From positions 1 through 7,524 of the forward strand of contig CAMEPN010000084.1 in NCBI GenBank assembly GCA_945931735.1: a stretch of DNA of 7,524 bases. Direction: 5' to 3'. This stretch comes from an uncultured Clostridia bacterium. Lineage in GTDB: Bacteria; Bacillota; Clostridia; Oscillospirales; Ruminococcaceae. The notes under the pieces were generated by a model. The model ran no database searches and had not been told where the DNA came from. It worked only from the letters and a program-made list of their open reading frames with translations. Shown in pieces: positions 1 to 6,416 of the stretch. Both the position numbers and the translations under genes were made by a program. Positions within the stretch are counted from its first letter, which is position 1. Every line of letters starts with the position of its first letter.

Positions 1-5
1 TAACA

Positions 6-34
6 AGTATAACACCTGCCGAGCATTTTGTCAA
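6..34 (-). promoter_or_regulatory. near-consensus sigma-A promoter reading out of the left edge
   Basis: On the minus strand a perfect -35 hexamer TTGACA (34-29) is followed after exactly 17 bases by TATACT (11-6). TATACT differs from the -10 consensus at one base. The bases just before it read TGT, so it also has the extended -10 element TGn. The transcription start would fall at or just beyond the window edge, so the target gene is not visible. The -35 box begins one base after the stop codon of the GH26-like lipoprotein gene. That leaves no room for a terminator between the upstream operon and this promoter, and read-through from the operon would add to its output. A match this close suggests a strongly expressed downstream unit (a stable RNA or a housekeeping gene), which is inference. 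Confidence 0.72.
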
Positions 35-35
35 G

Positions 36-1616
36 CTATCCGAACGCATATTCCGAAAAATCGGGCAGCTCGTCCAGCGTAACGCATATCTCGCTGTTGA
101 ACGCGTCGTGAAGGCTCTGCCAGTCGGTGTGCCGCTCGGAAAGCGTTCCGTCGGAGTTGATGATGTTGTCCCCGCTGCCTATCGCGAACCACAGCCACAT
201 AGCGTTATCGCGGAGCATATAGTCGGGGTCGGGGAGTTTGTCGCAGGCGGTTATCACAAGCGCCTTTGTTTCCGTGTCGGACACCCTCGCCAGCGCGGAA
301 AATCTCCCCGCGAAGGAAGCGGAGGAGTTTTCAAAAAAGCTCTGCCCGACAATGTCGCAGAGGTCGTCGCCGGGGTAATACTCCGAGCTGCTGCCGTTCC
401 AAACCCATATGAGGTTTTTCAGCGAATGATAGGTGCATAGCCGCGTGAACATGAACTGCCACAGCTTCTTAAAGCTGTCCGCGTCATTTCCCCACCAGTA
501 TGTGCCCGCGTCCGCGTCGGGAAGCGGCTGCCATATAACGGGGATATCCTCGTCGGAGAGCGCCCTGAGCAGCTCCGCCGCCTTGTCAATATCGGTTATC
601 AGCGCACGGAATTGCTCGGATATGTACCCGTTTTCGAGCAGCGTGTCCAGCTCCTCCGCGCCCATCAGCGCCGTACCCGTGAGGTCCTGTCCATCGAGCG
701 CCGCCGCGAGGTCGAATGCCCCCGCGTTGACCCCTCGAGAGCCTGTCGGCGAGTACCAGTGCCATGTGAAGGACACCAGCCCGCCCTTTTTGCCCCATTC
801 TTTCGCAAGGCGAAGCTCCTCGGCGGTCTTTTCCGCATTGTCCTCCCCGTCGAGCGTGGCTAGCGCGAGCTCCCCACAGCGCATTGCGGGATAGCGCCCC
901 GTTTCCTCGTATATCGCGTCAAGCTCCGCGTTGGTCGCGGGGGTAACGTTCTGCCCCGTGATGATCTTCTCTCCGTATGCGTCGGCGAGATATTTCATCG
1001 TGCCTATCGCCGCGACGGTGCTGTTCGGGCTGACCGGCGACTCCGCCGTGCGGTAGCATTCCCGCGGCACGCCCGAGGAATTTTCCACAAGGATATAATC
1101 GACCGCCGCGCTCCCGCTTTCGCAGGTGAACGTCATTATCATCGGGCCGTTTGTCATGTAAAGGCTGTCCACCGCAATAAAGCCGTATTCCGCGCTCTCC
1201 GACGCGGGGATATAGTATACCCCCGCCCGCTCGTTGTGCATATTGAGCGATATCACCGCCCCGCCGTAGGAATGCACGGCGAGCGCCACGCTGTAATGCT
1301 GCGCGGCGGGAACGTCCGCGATATGCGTAAGGCTCATTCCCTCGTCAAGGACGATATACCCCGCGCCGTCATATTCCCCGTCGGTGCGAATGCTCGCGTC
1401 GGTAACGCCGCCCTCGGCGTTTAACTTAATGGCGACTTTCTCGCGGTCCTCGGGATATTCCTGCGGAGGTATCTCCTCGTATTCGTCGGGGACAGTCTGC
1501 GCGGCGTCCGCCGTTTCCTCCGTGGGGACAATTTCCTCCCGCGCGGGGATATCCGTGCAGCCGCACAGCATTGCCGCCGCAGTAAGAGCCGCAGCGGCTC
1601 TAAGGAATTTTTTCAT
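36..1616 (-). CDS. GH26-fold lipoprotein with CBM-like domain, probable pseudoenzyme
   Basis: This is a 526-residue predicted exported lipoprotein. The signal peptide is MKKFLRAAAALTAAAML, then lipobox LCGC with lipid-accepting Cys20. An acidic Pro/Glu/Thr-rich linker (about 21-60) follows. Residues about 61-180 form a beta-rich domain ending VDYILVEN, resembling CBM35/CBM6 carbohydrate-binding modules. Residues about 198-520 carry the glycoside hydrolase family 26 (beta-mannanase type) framework: FTWHWYSPTG (283-292), YWWG (373-376), LIWVWNG (402-408), YYPGDD and DIVG (413-424), LPDPD (461-465), AMWLW and the C-terminal VTLDELPD. The acid/base segment, usually RPLHE, reads QPLPD (363-367). 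The nucleophile segment, usually LTE.G, reads VITACD (454-459). Both catalytic glutamates therefore look lost (Glu to Asp367, Glu to Ala457), so a sugar-binding or scaffold role is more likely than mannan hydrolysis. ATG at 1616 is preferred over an upstream TTG at 1640 because GGAGGGAG lies just before it and the signal peptide then starts normally. It follows the FtsA-like gene by 20 bases and is last in the operon. Fold is fairly certain; loss of activity rests on a by-eye motif alignment. Confidence 0.88.
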   Translation of the reverse strand: MKKFLRAAAALTAAAMLCGCTDIPAREEIVPTEETADAAQTVPDEYEEIPPQEYPEDREKVAIKLNAEGGVTDASIRTDGEYDGAGYIVLDEGMSLTHIADVPAAQHYSVALAVHSYGGAVISLNMHNERAGVYYIPASESAEYGFIAVDSLYMTNGPMIMTFTCESGSAAVDYILVENSSGVPRECYRTAESPVSPNSTVAAIGTMKYLADAYGEKIITGQNVTPATNAELDAIYEETGRYPAMRCGELALATLDGEDNAEKTAEELRLAKEWGKKGGLVSFTWHWYSPTGSRGVNAGAFDLAAALDGQDLTGTALMGAEELDTLLENGYISEQFRALITDIDKAAELLRALSDEDIPVIWQPLPDADAGTYWWGNDADSFKKLWQFMFTRLCTYHSLKNLIWVWNGSSSEYYPGDDLCDIVGQSFFENSSASFAGRFSALARVSDTETKALVITACDKLPDPDYMLRDNAMWLWFAIGSGDNIINSDGTLSERHTDWQSLHDAFNSEICVTLDELPDFSEYAFG

Positions 1617-1617
1617 G

Positions 1618-1625
1618 CTCCCTCC
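1618..1625 (-). promoter_or_regulatory. ribosome-binding site that fixes the lipoprotein start
   Basis: The minus strand reads GGAGGGAG, then GC and the ATG at 1616. It is a strong purine-rich Shine-Dalgarno match at short spacing. It supports the ATG start rather than the in-frame TTG at 1640, which would add eight residues in front of a standard MKKF signal peptide and overlap the previous stop codon. Confidence 0.75.
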
Positions 1626-1636
1626 GTAAAAACAGG

Positions 1637-3667
1637 TCAACGTATAACTATTTCGTCGCCGCTGCGTATCTCCTCGTCAAGCCTTGCGACTTTTCCGTTC
1701 AGGGTTATTTCCGACGCGTGCGAAAGCAGCATGGTCGGGTCGTCCGAAAACGCCGCCGCAACGTCGAGGAATATCGGCGCGCGTCCGTCCGCCCTTGTCG
1801 GGAACGGCGCTGTTATGCCGTTTACGGTTATCGTTATTTTTTCGGGGTCATTCTCCCCATAGGCTATCTCGTCGCCCTCGGACAGCGCGGTATCATAAGC
1901 CGCCTCTTCTCCGTTGAGCAGTACCGCCCCGCTTACGCTCTCCGATTTGAGGAGCGCGCCCAGCGTCCCCGCTTCGCAAAGCGAGATCACATCGCCGTTT
2001 TCTATCTCGCGGTCAGCCGTGACAGCCTGTCCGTTCACGCTTATGTAAACGCCCGCCGTTTTGTCCTCGCCGAAAAGGCTGACGTTGAACGCCGAAAGGC
2101 TGTCCGTATCGAAATAATCCGAAAGATACGCCGCAGCGTTCTCCCCGTCGACCGCGGTCTTTACCGTCACCTCGTCGCCCTTTCGCACGGCGGAATTGAG
2201 CGCGGCGGGTCTGCCGTTAACGATTATCTCGGCAGGAACCGCGGGAGTGCCGCGCAGCGTCGTCCGCGCGCCGTTTAAGGTGAACGTGAGCGGGCTGCCC
2301 GATTTTCCGATAAGCTGCGCGGGCTTTATCCCGCTGAAATTCAGCAGCTCGAAAACGGTGAGCCTGTTCGTGTCGAGCGCGCGTATCTTCCTGCCGTTAA
2401 GGGTTATCGTCGTGAAGTCGTAGGATATCCCTCGTCCCGCCGTCATTGCTATTCCGAGCGGCGTGGTGTGCTCCGCGCCTATTTCCATGCCCGCGGGCGC
2501 TTCTATGCCGCGCATAAGCTCACGCCTGCCTGTTATGACCCTCGCATCGTCGACGCCAAGCCCCTTTGCGACCAGCGCCGAAAGCCCGTGCAGCCTGCTC
2601 CCGCCGCCTACGAGGAACACCGCCTGCGGAGGCTCGGCGTTTGCCGCGAGAATCTCCCCGCAGATGACCTCGGCAAGCTGCTCCGCCGCAGGCTTTACCA
2701 GCTCGAGGACGCGCTCGGGAGTCACCGTGCATTCCCTCAATAAAATATCCGTGTAATGTATCTCCGGCTCGGACGAGGTCTTTATCCGCTCCGCAGTCGG
2801 GAAATCCACCAGAAGCTGCCGCATAAGCTCCTCGGTCACCTCGTCGCCCGCCACGGTAGCCATTCCGTACGCAACGACGCTCCCGCCGCGCGACACCGCC
2901 ACGTCGGACGTGCCCGCGCCGATATCGCACAGCGCGATATTGATGAGCCTAAGCTCGGGAGGAACGACCGCGTTCATCGCAGCGATAGGCTCGAGCGTAA
3001 GCCCCGCGACGTCAAGCCCCGCGATATCCACCGCCGCGCAGAGGCTCTCCACAACATACGCGGGCAGGAACGCGGCGATAAGCTCCGTTTCGAGGACGGA
3101 GCCGCGGTGTCCCTCGGGCTTAGCGGTCTTGTAGCCGTCCAGCGACAGCGAGATAACGCTGTGTCCGACGCAGTAGAACGCCGATGTTTCGTACTGCTCG
3201 GAGAACTGCTCCTCCGTCTTTCGCACGGCTTCAAGCTCGGCGGCCTTAAGCTCCTCGGCGGTTATCGTCTTGTTCGGGGAGAGCGCGTATTCCCACTTCG
3301 CGCGCATGGTTTTAAGAGCACGCCCCGCCGCCGCAATGCAAACGTGCGACAGCTTTACCGAGCGGCGCTTTTCCAGCGCGGCGCGCACTGTCTTTATAAC
3401 CTCCGCGACCGCCTCGATGTCCTCGATCTGCCCGTCGGTCATGGAGCGCTTTTCGTGCGCCGCGGTTTCCATGTCGAGTATTTTGTAGCCGCTGTCCGTT
3501 TTCTCCGCAAGAACGCCGACGACCGTCCGCGTGCCGATGTCCAGCGCGAAAATCGTGTTCCCCTGGCGGCGCTTGGTGTGAGTTGTGCGGTTGGATTTCG
3601 CAGCCGCTTTTCTGCCGCGTGCGGGCGTTTTCCTGCCCGTTTTCTTTTCGGTGTTTTCTTCTGCCAT
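1637..3667 (-). CDS. FtsA-like actin-fold ATPase with C-terminal beta-grasp repeats
   Basis: This 676-residue protein belongs to the FtsA/PilM branch of the actin superfamily. Residues 1-36 are a disordered, very basic tail (TGRKTPARGRKAAAKSNR and neighbours). The ATPase core has phosphate-1 loop ALDIGTRTV (41-49), an FtsA-type inserted 1C/SHS2 region at about 107-200, phosphate-2 loop CDIGAGTSDVAV (247-258), VAGDEVT (272-278) and adenosine motif VFLVGGGSRLHGL (350-362). The core ends near 415. Normal FtsA is about 420-440 residues and ends in a short amphipathic membrane helix. Here about 255 further residues carry repeated beta-grasp units with the signature (I/L/V)NG-x11-GD at 484-498, 545-559, 585-599 and 657-671, plus extra NG hairpins near 424, 465 and 616. 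The last unit (610-676) looks like a complete TGS/ThiS-type fold. It ends DEIVIR with no GlyGly, so ubiquitin-like conjugation is unlikely. From memory, long FtsA-domain proteins of this kind occur in Clostridia, but I know of no established function. Its role could be divisome-linked, or it could be an adaptor for another envelope machine. The RBS is modest (AGGCGG, 3677-3672), 44 bases after the TrkA gene. Confidence 0.88.
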   Translation of the reverse strand: MAEENTEKKTGRKTPARGRKAAAKSNRTTHTKRRQGNTIFALDIGTRTVVGVLAEKTDSGYKILDMETAAHEKRSMTDGQIEDIEAVAEVIKTVRAALEKRRSVKLSHVCIAAAGRALKTMRAKWEYALSPNKTITAEELKAAELEAVRKTEEQFSEQYETSAFYCVGHSVISLSLDGYKTAKPEGHRGSVLETELIAAFLPAYVVESLCAAVDIAGLDVAGLTLEPIAAMNAVVPPELRLINIALCDIGAGTSDVAVSRGGSVVAYGMATVAGDEVTEELMRQLLVDFPTAERIKTSSEPEIHYTDILLRECTVTPERVLELVKPAAEQLAEVICGEILAANAEPPQAVFLVGGGSRLHGLSALVAKGLGVDDARVITGRRELMRGIEAPAGMEIGAEHTTPLGIAMTAGRGISYDFTTITLNGRKIRALDTNRLTVFELLNFSGIKPAQLIGKSGSPLTFTLNGARTTLRGTPAVPAEIIVNGRPAALNSAVRKGDEVTVKTAVDGENAAAYLSDYFDTDSLSAFNVSLFGEDKTAGVYISVNGQAVTADREIENGDVISLCEAGTLGALLKSESVSGAVLLNGEEAAYDTALSEGDEIAYGENDPEKITITVNGITAPFPTRADGRAPIFLDVAAAFSDDPTMLLSHASEITLNGKVARLDEEIRSGDEIVIR

Positions 3668-3711
3668 TCTGCCGCCTGCTTTCTTATGTAATTCCGTCAG
3701 TCTTTACTGTG

Positions 3712-4374
3712 TCAGTCCTTTATTTTAAGCGCCTTGCGCAGCTCCTTTTCCTCGGAGTCCAGCATTACGACAAGGATAATGTCCCCGCTGCATATCGTCG
3801 TGTGACCGCGCGGAATTATGGTCTTTCCGCCGCGGTTTATGCAGGCGAGGTTGCAGTTCGGGGGCAGTTCCAGCTCGTGCAGAGTTATACCCTCGAGCGC
3901 GTAGTTCTTCGGAACGGTTATCTCCATAAGCGACGCCTCGTTGCTGTTCAGCTTGATTAGCCGCTTCATCGCGCTTAAGTCCACCTCATGCTCGAGGAGC
4001 TGAATGATGTTGTCCGTCGCGGATATTACGATATCAACGCCCAGACTTTTCAGCGCGTCGGCGTTTTTGGGGTTATTGACCTTTGCAATGGTTTTCGGAA
4101 CGCCGAACCTGCTTTTCGCTATCTGGCAGCAGACAAGGTTGCTCTCGTCCTGACCCATTACCGCGATCACCACGTCCGCCTTGTCCGCGCCGCACGCCTC
4201 GAGCGCTTCGACGGTGGTGCCGTTTCCGCAGCTTACCTCCGCGTCGAGATTGTTCGCGCAATACTGGCTCTGCTCCTTGCTGCGCTCGATTATCGTTATG
4301 GAATAGTCATGCTCGAGCAGCGTTTTCGCGAGATAGAACCCGACCTTTCCGCCGCCGACTATTATCGTTTTCAT
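3712..4374 (-). CDS. TrkA-family potassium-uptake regulator (RCK), unit 1
   Basis: This 220-residue cytoplasmic gating subunit is of the kind that binds Trk/Ktr potassium channels. Residues 1-135 form a TrkA_N Rossmann fold: beta strand and glycine loop TIIVGGGKVG (3-12), acidic Glu30 at the end of strand 2 (typical of NAD(H) rather than NADPH binding), GNGT (50-53) and GQDESN (74-79). Residues about 137-216 form an RCK_C (TrkA_C) domain including IPRGHTTICSGDIILVV (187-203). RCK_C domains in Bacillota can bind nucleotides such as cyclic di-AMP, but this cannot be judged here. The single-unit length matches KtrA-like proteins and half of the roughly 458-residue E. coli TrkA. The gene lies 18 bases downstream of a second TrkA gene, so the two products may pair. 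The start ATG has GGAGGA nine bases upstream (4389-4384). The ion channel partner is not in the window. Confidence 0.92.
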   Translation of the reverse strand: MKTIIVGGGKVGFYLAKTLLEHDYSITIIERSKEQSQYCANNLDAEVSCGNGTTVEALEACGADKADVVIAVMGQDESNLVCCQIAKSRFGVPKTIAKVNNPKNADALKSLGVDIVISATDNIIQLLEHEVDLSAMKRLIKLNSNEASLMEITVPKNYALEGITLHELELPPNCNLACINRGGKTIIPRGHTTICSGDIILVVMLDSEEKELRKALKIKD

Positions 4375-4392
4375 GTTATTCGTTCCTCCGCA

Positions 4393-5013
4393 TTACGCCT
4401 TCTTGGCGAAAATGAGCCTGTCGCCCTCCGCGAGGGTGAGCGGCTGTCCATTGTAAAGGATAAGCCCCGCGCTGTTCCTGAGCACGCCGAAAAGCACCTC
4501 GCCGCTCTCGTAGCGTATGTCTGCGGGAGTTATCCCGACAAGCTGCTCGGGTATGTTCATGGTGGAAAAATGCACCGTGTGGTTTTCAAAGTTCAGCTCG
4601 CTGCCCGCGCCGTCGTCCTCCTCAAGAGCTGCGCACGCCGCCGAAACGGTGAGCTTTGTCGGGCAGACTATGCGTATGCCGAGCTTCTCGAAAACCTCGC
4701 CCTTGCTGATGTCGGTTATCCTCGCGAATATTTTCGGCACCTTGAATATCTGATGCGCAAGCTGCGACACCATGATGTTCATATCATCCTCGTGCGTGAC
4801 CGCGAAAAGCGCGTCGCAGGTGGAAATTCCCGCCCTTTTAAGAACGTCCTGATCTATCGGAACGCCCGTCGTGGTGAACCCGCCGAAGCTTGCGGGGAGC
4901 GTTTCAAGGCTCTCCGCGCTTTTGTCGACGACGGAAACGTCATGTCCCCGCCCGTCGAGCGTCGTTGCGAGAGCCGCGCCGACCATTCCGCAGCCAATTA
5001 TCAATATGTTCAT
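4393..5013 (-). CDS. TrkA-family potassium-uptake regulator (RCK), unit 2
   Basis: This is a 206-residue single-unit RCK protein, related to but clearly distinct from its downstream neighbour. The Rossmann glycine loop is ILIIGCGMVG (3-12), with Asp30 at the end of strand 2 (NAD(H) type) and HEDDMN (74-79) at the position where its neighbour has GQDESN. The RCK_C domain spans about 139-206 and ends with LAEGDRLIF. Residues 131-137 (EEDDGAG) form an acidic, glycine-containing linker between the domains. The pair of adjacent genes resembles the two halves of classical TrkA split into separate proteins, so a mixed ring on a TrkH/KtrB-type channel is plausible (inference). It starts 26 bases after the mnmE stop codon. 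AAAGGG lies five bases before the ATG, and AGAGG lies a little further upstream. Confidence 0.92.
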   Translation of the reverse strand: MNILIIGCGMVGAALATTLDGRGHDVSVVDKSAESLETLPASFGGFTTTGVPIDQDVLKRAGISTCDALFAVTHEDDMNIMVSQLAHQIFKVPKIFARITDISKGEVFEKLGIRIVCPTKLTVSAACAALEEDDGAGSELNFENHTVHFSTMNIPEQLVGITPADIRYESGEVLFGVLRNSAGLILYNGQPLTLAEGDRLIFAKKA

Positions 5014-5039
5014 ATTAACCCTTTACCTCTGTCAATGCG

Positions 5040-6401
5040 TTATTTTCCCACGCAAAATCTCTTGAATACCTCCGCGATGACCTCTTCGCCCGCGGTCTTT
5101 CCCGAAAGCTCGTATACCGCGTCAAGCGCCTGCGAAAGCATTACGCCCGTAACGTCCGGGGTAACTCCCGCAAGCACGCCTTCATACGCCTCGTCCGCCG
5201 CCTTTGCCGCGCGAATAACGCAGGCGCGCTGCCGCTCGTTGGCGATAAAGCCCGCGTCCGCCGAAAGGCTGTCGATATCCAGCCGCGAATTTACCTCTTT
5301 GGCGATAACCTCCGCCGCGCCTACGTCCCGCGCGCTGACGAAAACCGGCTTTCCGAAAAGCCGCTCCGCCTCCGACGCGTCGAAGCGCTGTTCAAGGTCG
5401 GTCTTGTTTATTATGCAGACGGTTTTCTTCCCCTCGAGGAGCGAAAACAGCCGCCTGTCCTCGTCGGATACAGGTCTTGACCCGTCGAATACCGCGAGCA
5501 CGATATCCGCGCCGCGCAGCTTTTTAAGCATTATCTCAACGCCTATTTTCTCCACGGGGTCGTCCGTTTCGCGTATCCCCGCGCAGTCGGAAACGCGCAG
5601 CACCGCGCCGCCGAGGTTTATCGTTTCCTCAACGACGTCGCGCGTTGTTCCCGCGATATCGCTGACAATGCTTCGCTCCTCGCCCGAGAGCAGGTTCATA
5701 AGGGTGGATTTCCCGACGTTGGGCTTTCCGACTATCGCGCAGGAAATTCCCTCGCGTATCATGCGCCCCGCGTCGTACCCGTCGAGCAGCGACTTGAATT
5801 CCTCCCGAATGACCCCGAGCTTTTCGAGCAGCCATTCGGGCGTTACGGTCGGCGTGTCGTCCTCGGGATAATCTATCCACGCGGATATCTGCGCCGAAAC
5901 CTCCATTATCTTATCCGCAATGCTCTCCGCGCGGCGGTAGAGAGCGCCCTCGCGCTGGCTGTTGGAGCAGGAGAGCGACTGCCCGCCCTGCGCGCTTATT
6001 ATGTCCGCGACCGCCTCCGCCTGAGTGAGCGACATCTTTCCGTTGAGCAGGGCGCGCTTTGTGAACTCGCCCGCCGCCGCAGGCTCCGCCCCCGCCTTAA
6101 GGCAGGCGGTCAGCACGCGCCGCGTGACATAAATCCCGCCGTGGCAGGATATCTCCGCGACGTCCTCGCCCGTGTAGCTGTGCGGAGCGCGGTAGACAAG
6201 CAGCACGCCGTCGTCCAGCCGCTCGTCGCCGTCGTATATTTTCCCGTATGCGGCATGATAGCCCTCAAGCTCCGCCGCGGTCTTCCCCGAAACGGGTCTG
6301 AACACCGCAGCCGCGACCTCAATGGCTTTCTCCCCCGAAATACGGATAACGGATATACCGCCCGCCGCCGCAGGGGTGGCTATGGCGCAAATCGTAGACA
6401 A
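5040..6401 (-). CDS. mnmE: tRNA-modification GTPase MnmE (TrmE)
   Basis: MnmE works with MnmG to install (carboxymethyl)aminomethyl groups on U34 of tRNAs reading NNA/NNG codons, using a tetrahydrofolate one-carbon unit. From the proposed start the protein has 453 residues, matching E. coli MnmE (454). The N-terminal folate-binding domain begins STICAIATP and includes HSYTGEDVAEISCHGG. A helical domain surrounds the G domain: G1 GKPNVGKS (225-232), G2 GTTRD (251-255), G3 DCAG (272-275), G4 NKTD (332-335) and G5 SAR (356-358). The C-terminus ends CVGK with the conserved Cys450. The catalytic Glu in VEKIG (Glu284) is present. G3 has Cys where DTAG is usual. The start is taken as TTG at 6401 because GAGGTGA sits five bases upstream and the N-terminus then begins like other MnmE proteins (compare MDTIAAI). 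The in-frame GTG at 6410 lies inside that Shine-Dalgarno and has no good site of its own. It lies 15 bases after the secA-like stop codon, away from the jag/mnmG neighbourhood common in Bacillota. Confidence 0.97.
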   Translation of the reverse strand: MSTICAIATPAAAGGISVIRISGEKAIEVAAAVFRPVSGKTAAELEGYHAAYGKIYDGDERLDDGVLLVYRAPHSYTGEDVAEISCHGGIYVTRRVLTACLKAGAEPAAAGEFTKRALLNGKMSLTQAEAVADIISAQGGQSLSCSNSQREGALYRRAESIADKIMEVSAQISAWIDYPEDDTPTVTPEWLLEKLGVIREEFKSLLDGYDAGRMIREGISCAIVGKPNVGKSTLMNLLSGEERSIVSDIAGTTRDVVEETINLGGAVLRVSDCAGIRETDDPVEKIGVEIMLKKLRGADIVLAVFDGSRPVSDEDRRLFSLLEGKKTVCIINKTDLEQRFDASEAERLFGKPVFVSARDVGAAEVIAKEVNSRLDIDSLSADAGFIANERQRACVIRAAKAADEAYEGVLAGVTPDVTGVMLSQALDAVYELSGKTAGEEVIAEVFKRFCVGK

Positions 6402-6406
6402 TAATT

Positions 6407-6413
6407 TCACCTC
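6407..6413 (-). promoter_or_regulatory. ribosome-binding site deciding a TTG start for mnmE
   Basis: The minus strand reads GAGGTGA, a full match to the anti-Shine-Dalgarno core, then five bases and TTG at 6401. The alternative start GTG at 6410 is part of this motif itself. Only a weak AAGAAG-type match lies upstream of that GTG. Confidence 0.7.
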
Positions 6414-6416
6414 GGT

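Noticed and set aside
1617..1640. Alternative upstream TTG start at 1640 for the lipoprotein
   Set aside because: It would overlap the FtsA-like stop codon, lacks a ribosome-binding site and would spoil an otherwise standard lipoprotein signal peptide.
2756..3691. 311-codon open frame on the plus strand opposite the FtsA-like gene
   Set aside because: Its Arg- and His-rich, low-hydrophobicity product has no motif, and it sits opposite a gene with clear family motifs. It is a shadow frame.
3668..3711. Possible hairpin or terminator in the largest intergenic gap
   Set aside because: Only a four-base CAGT/ACTG stem with no following T-run is visible. This is too weak to call a terminator or regulatory RNA.
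5007..5035. TTGACA on the minus strand just before the upstream trkA gene as an internal promoter
   Set aside because: The -35 is perfect (5035-5030), but the hexamers 16-18 bases downstream (TGAACA and neighbours) match the -10 consensus poorly, so it is probably chance.
3988..5871. Long open frame of 627 codons on the plus strand
   Set aside because: It lies antisense to the TrkA pair and mnmE, has no recognisable domain and an Arg/Ala/Ser-rich composition. It is explained by the GC-rich third positions of the real genes.
6061..6380. Recurrent CCGCCGCCGCAGG-like strings
   Set aside because: They encode Ala-rich stretches in mnmE (for example PAAAGE and TPAAAGG) and reflect codon bias, not a dispersed repeat element.
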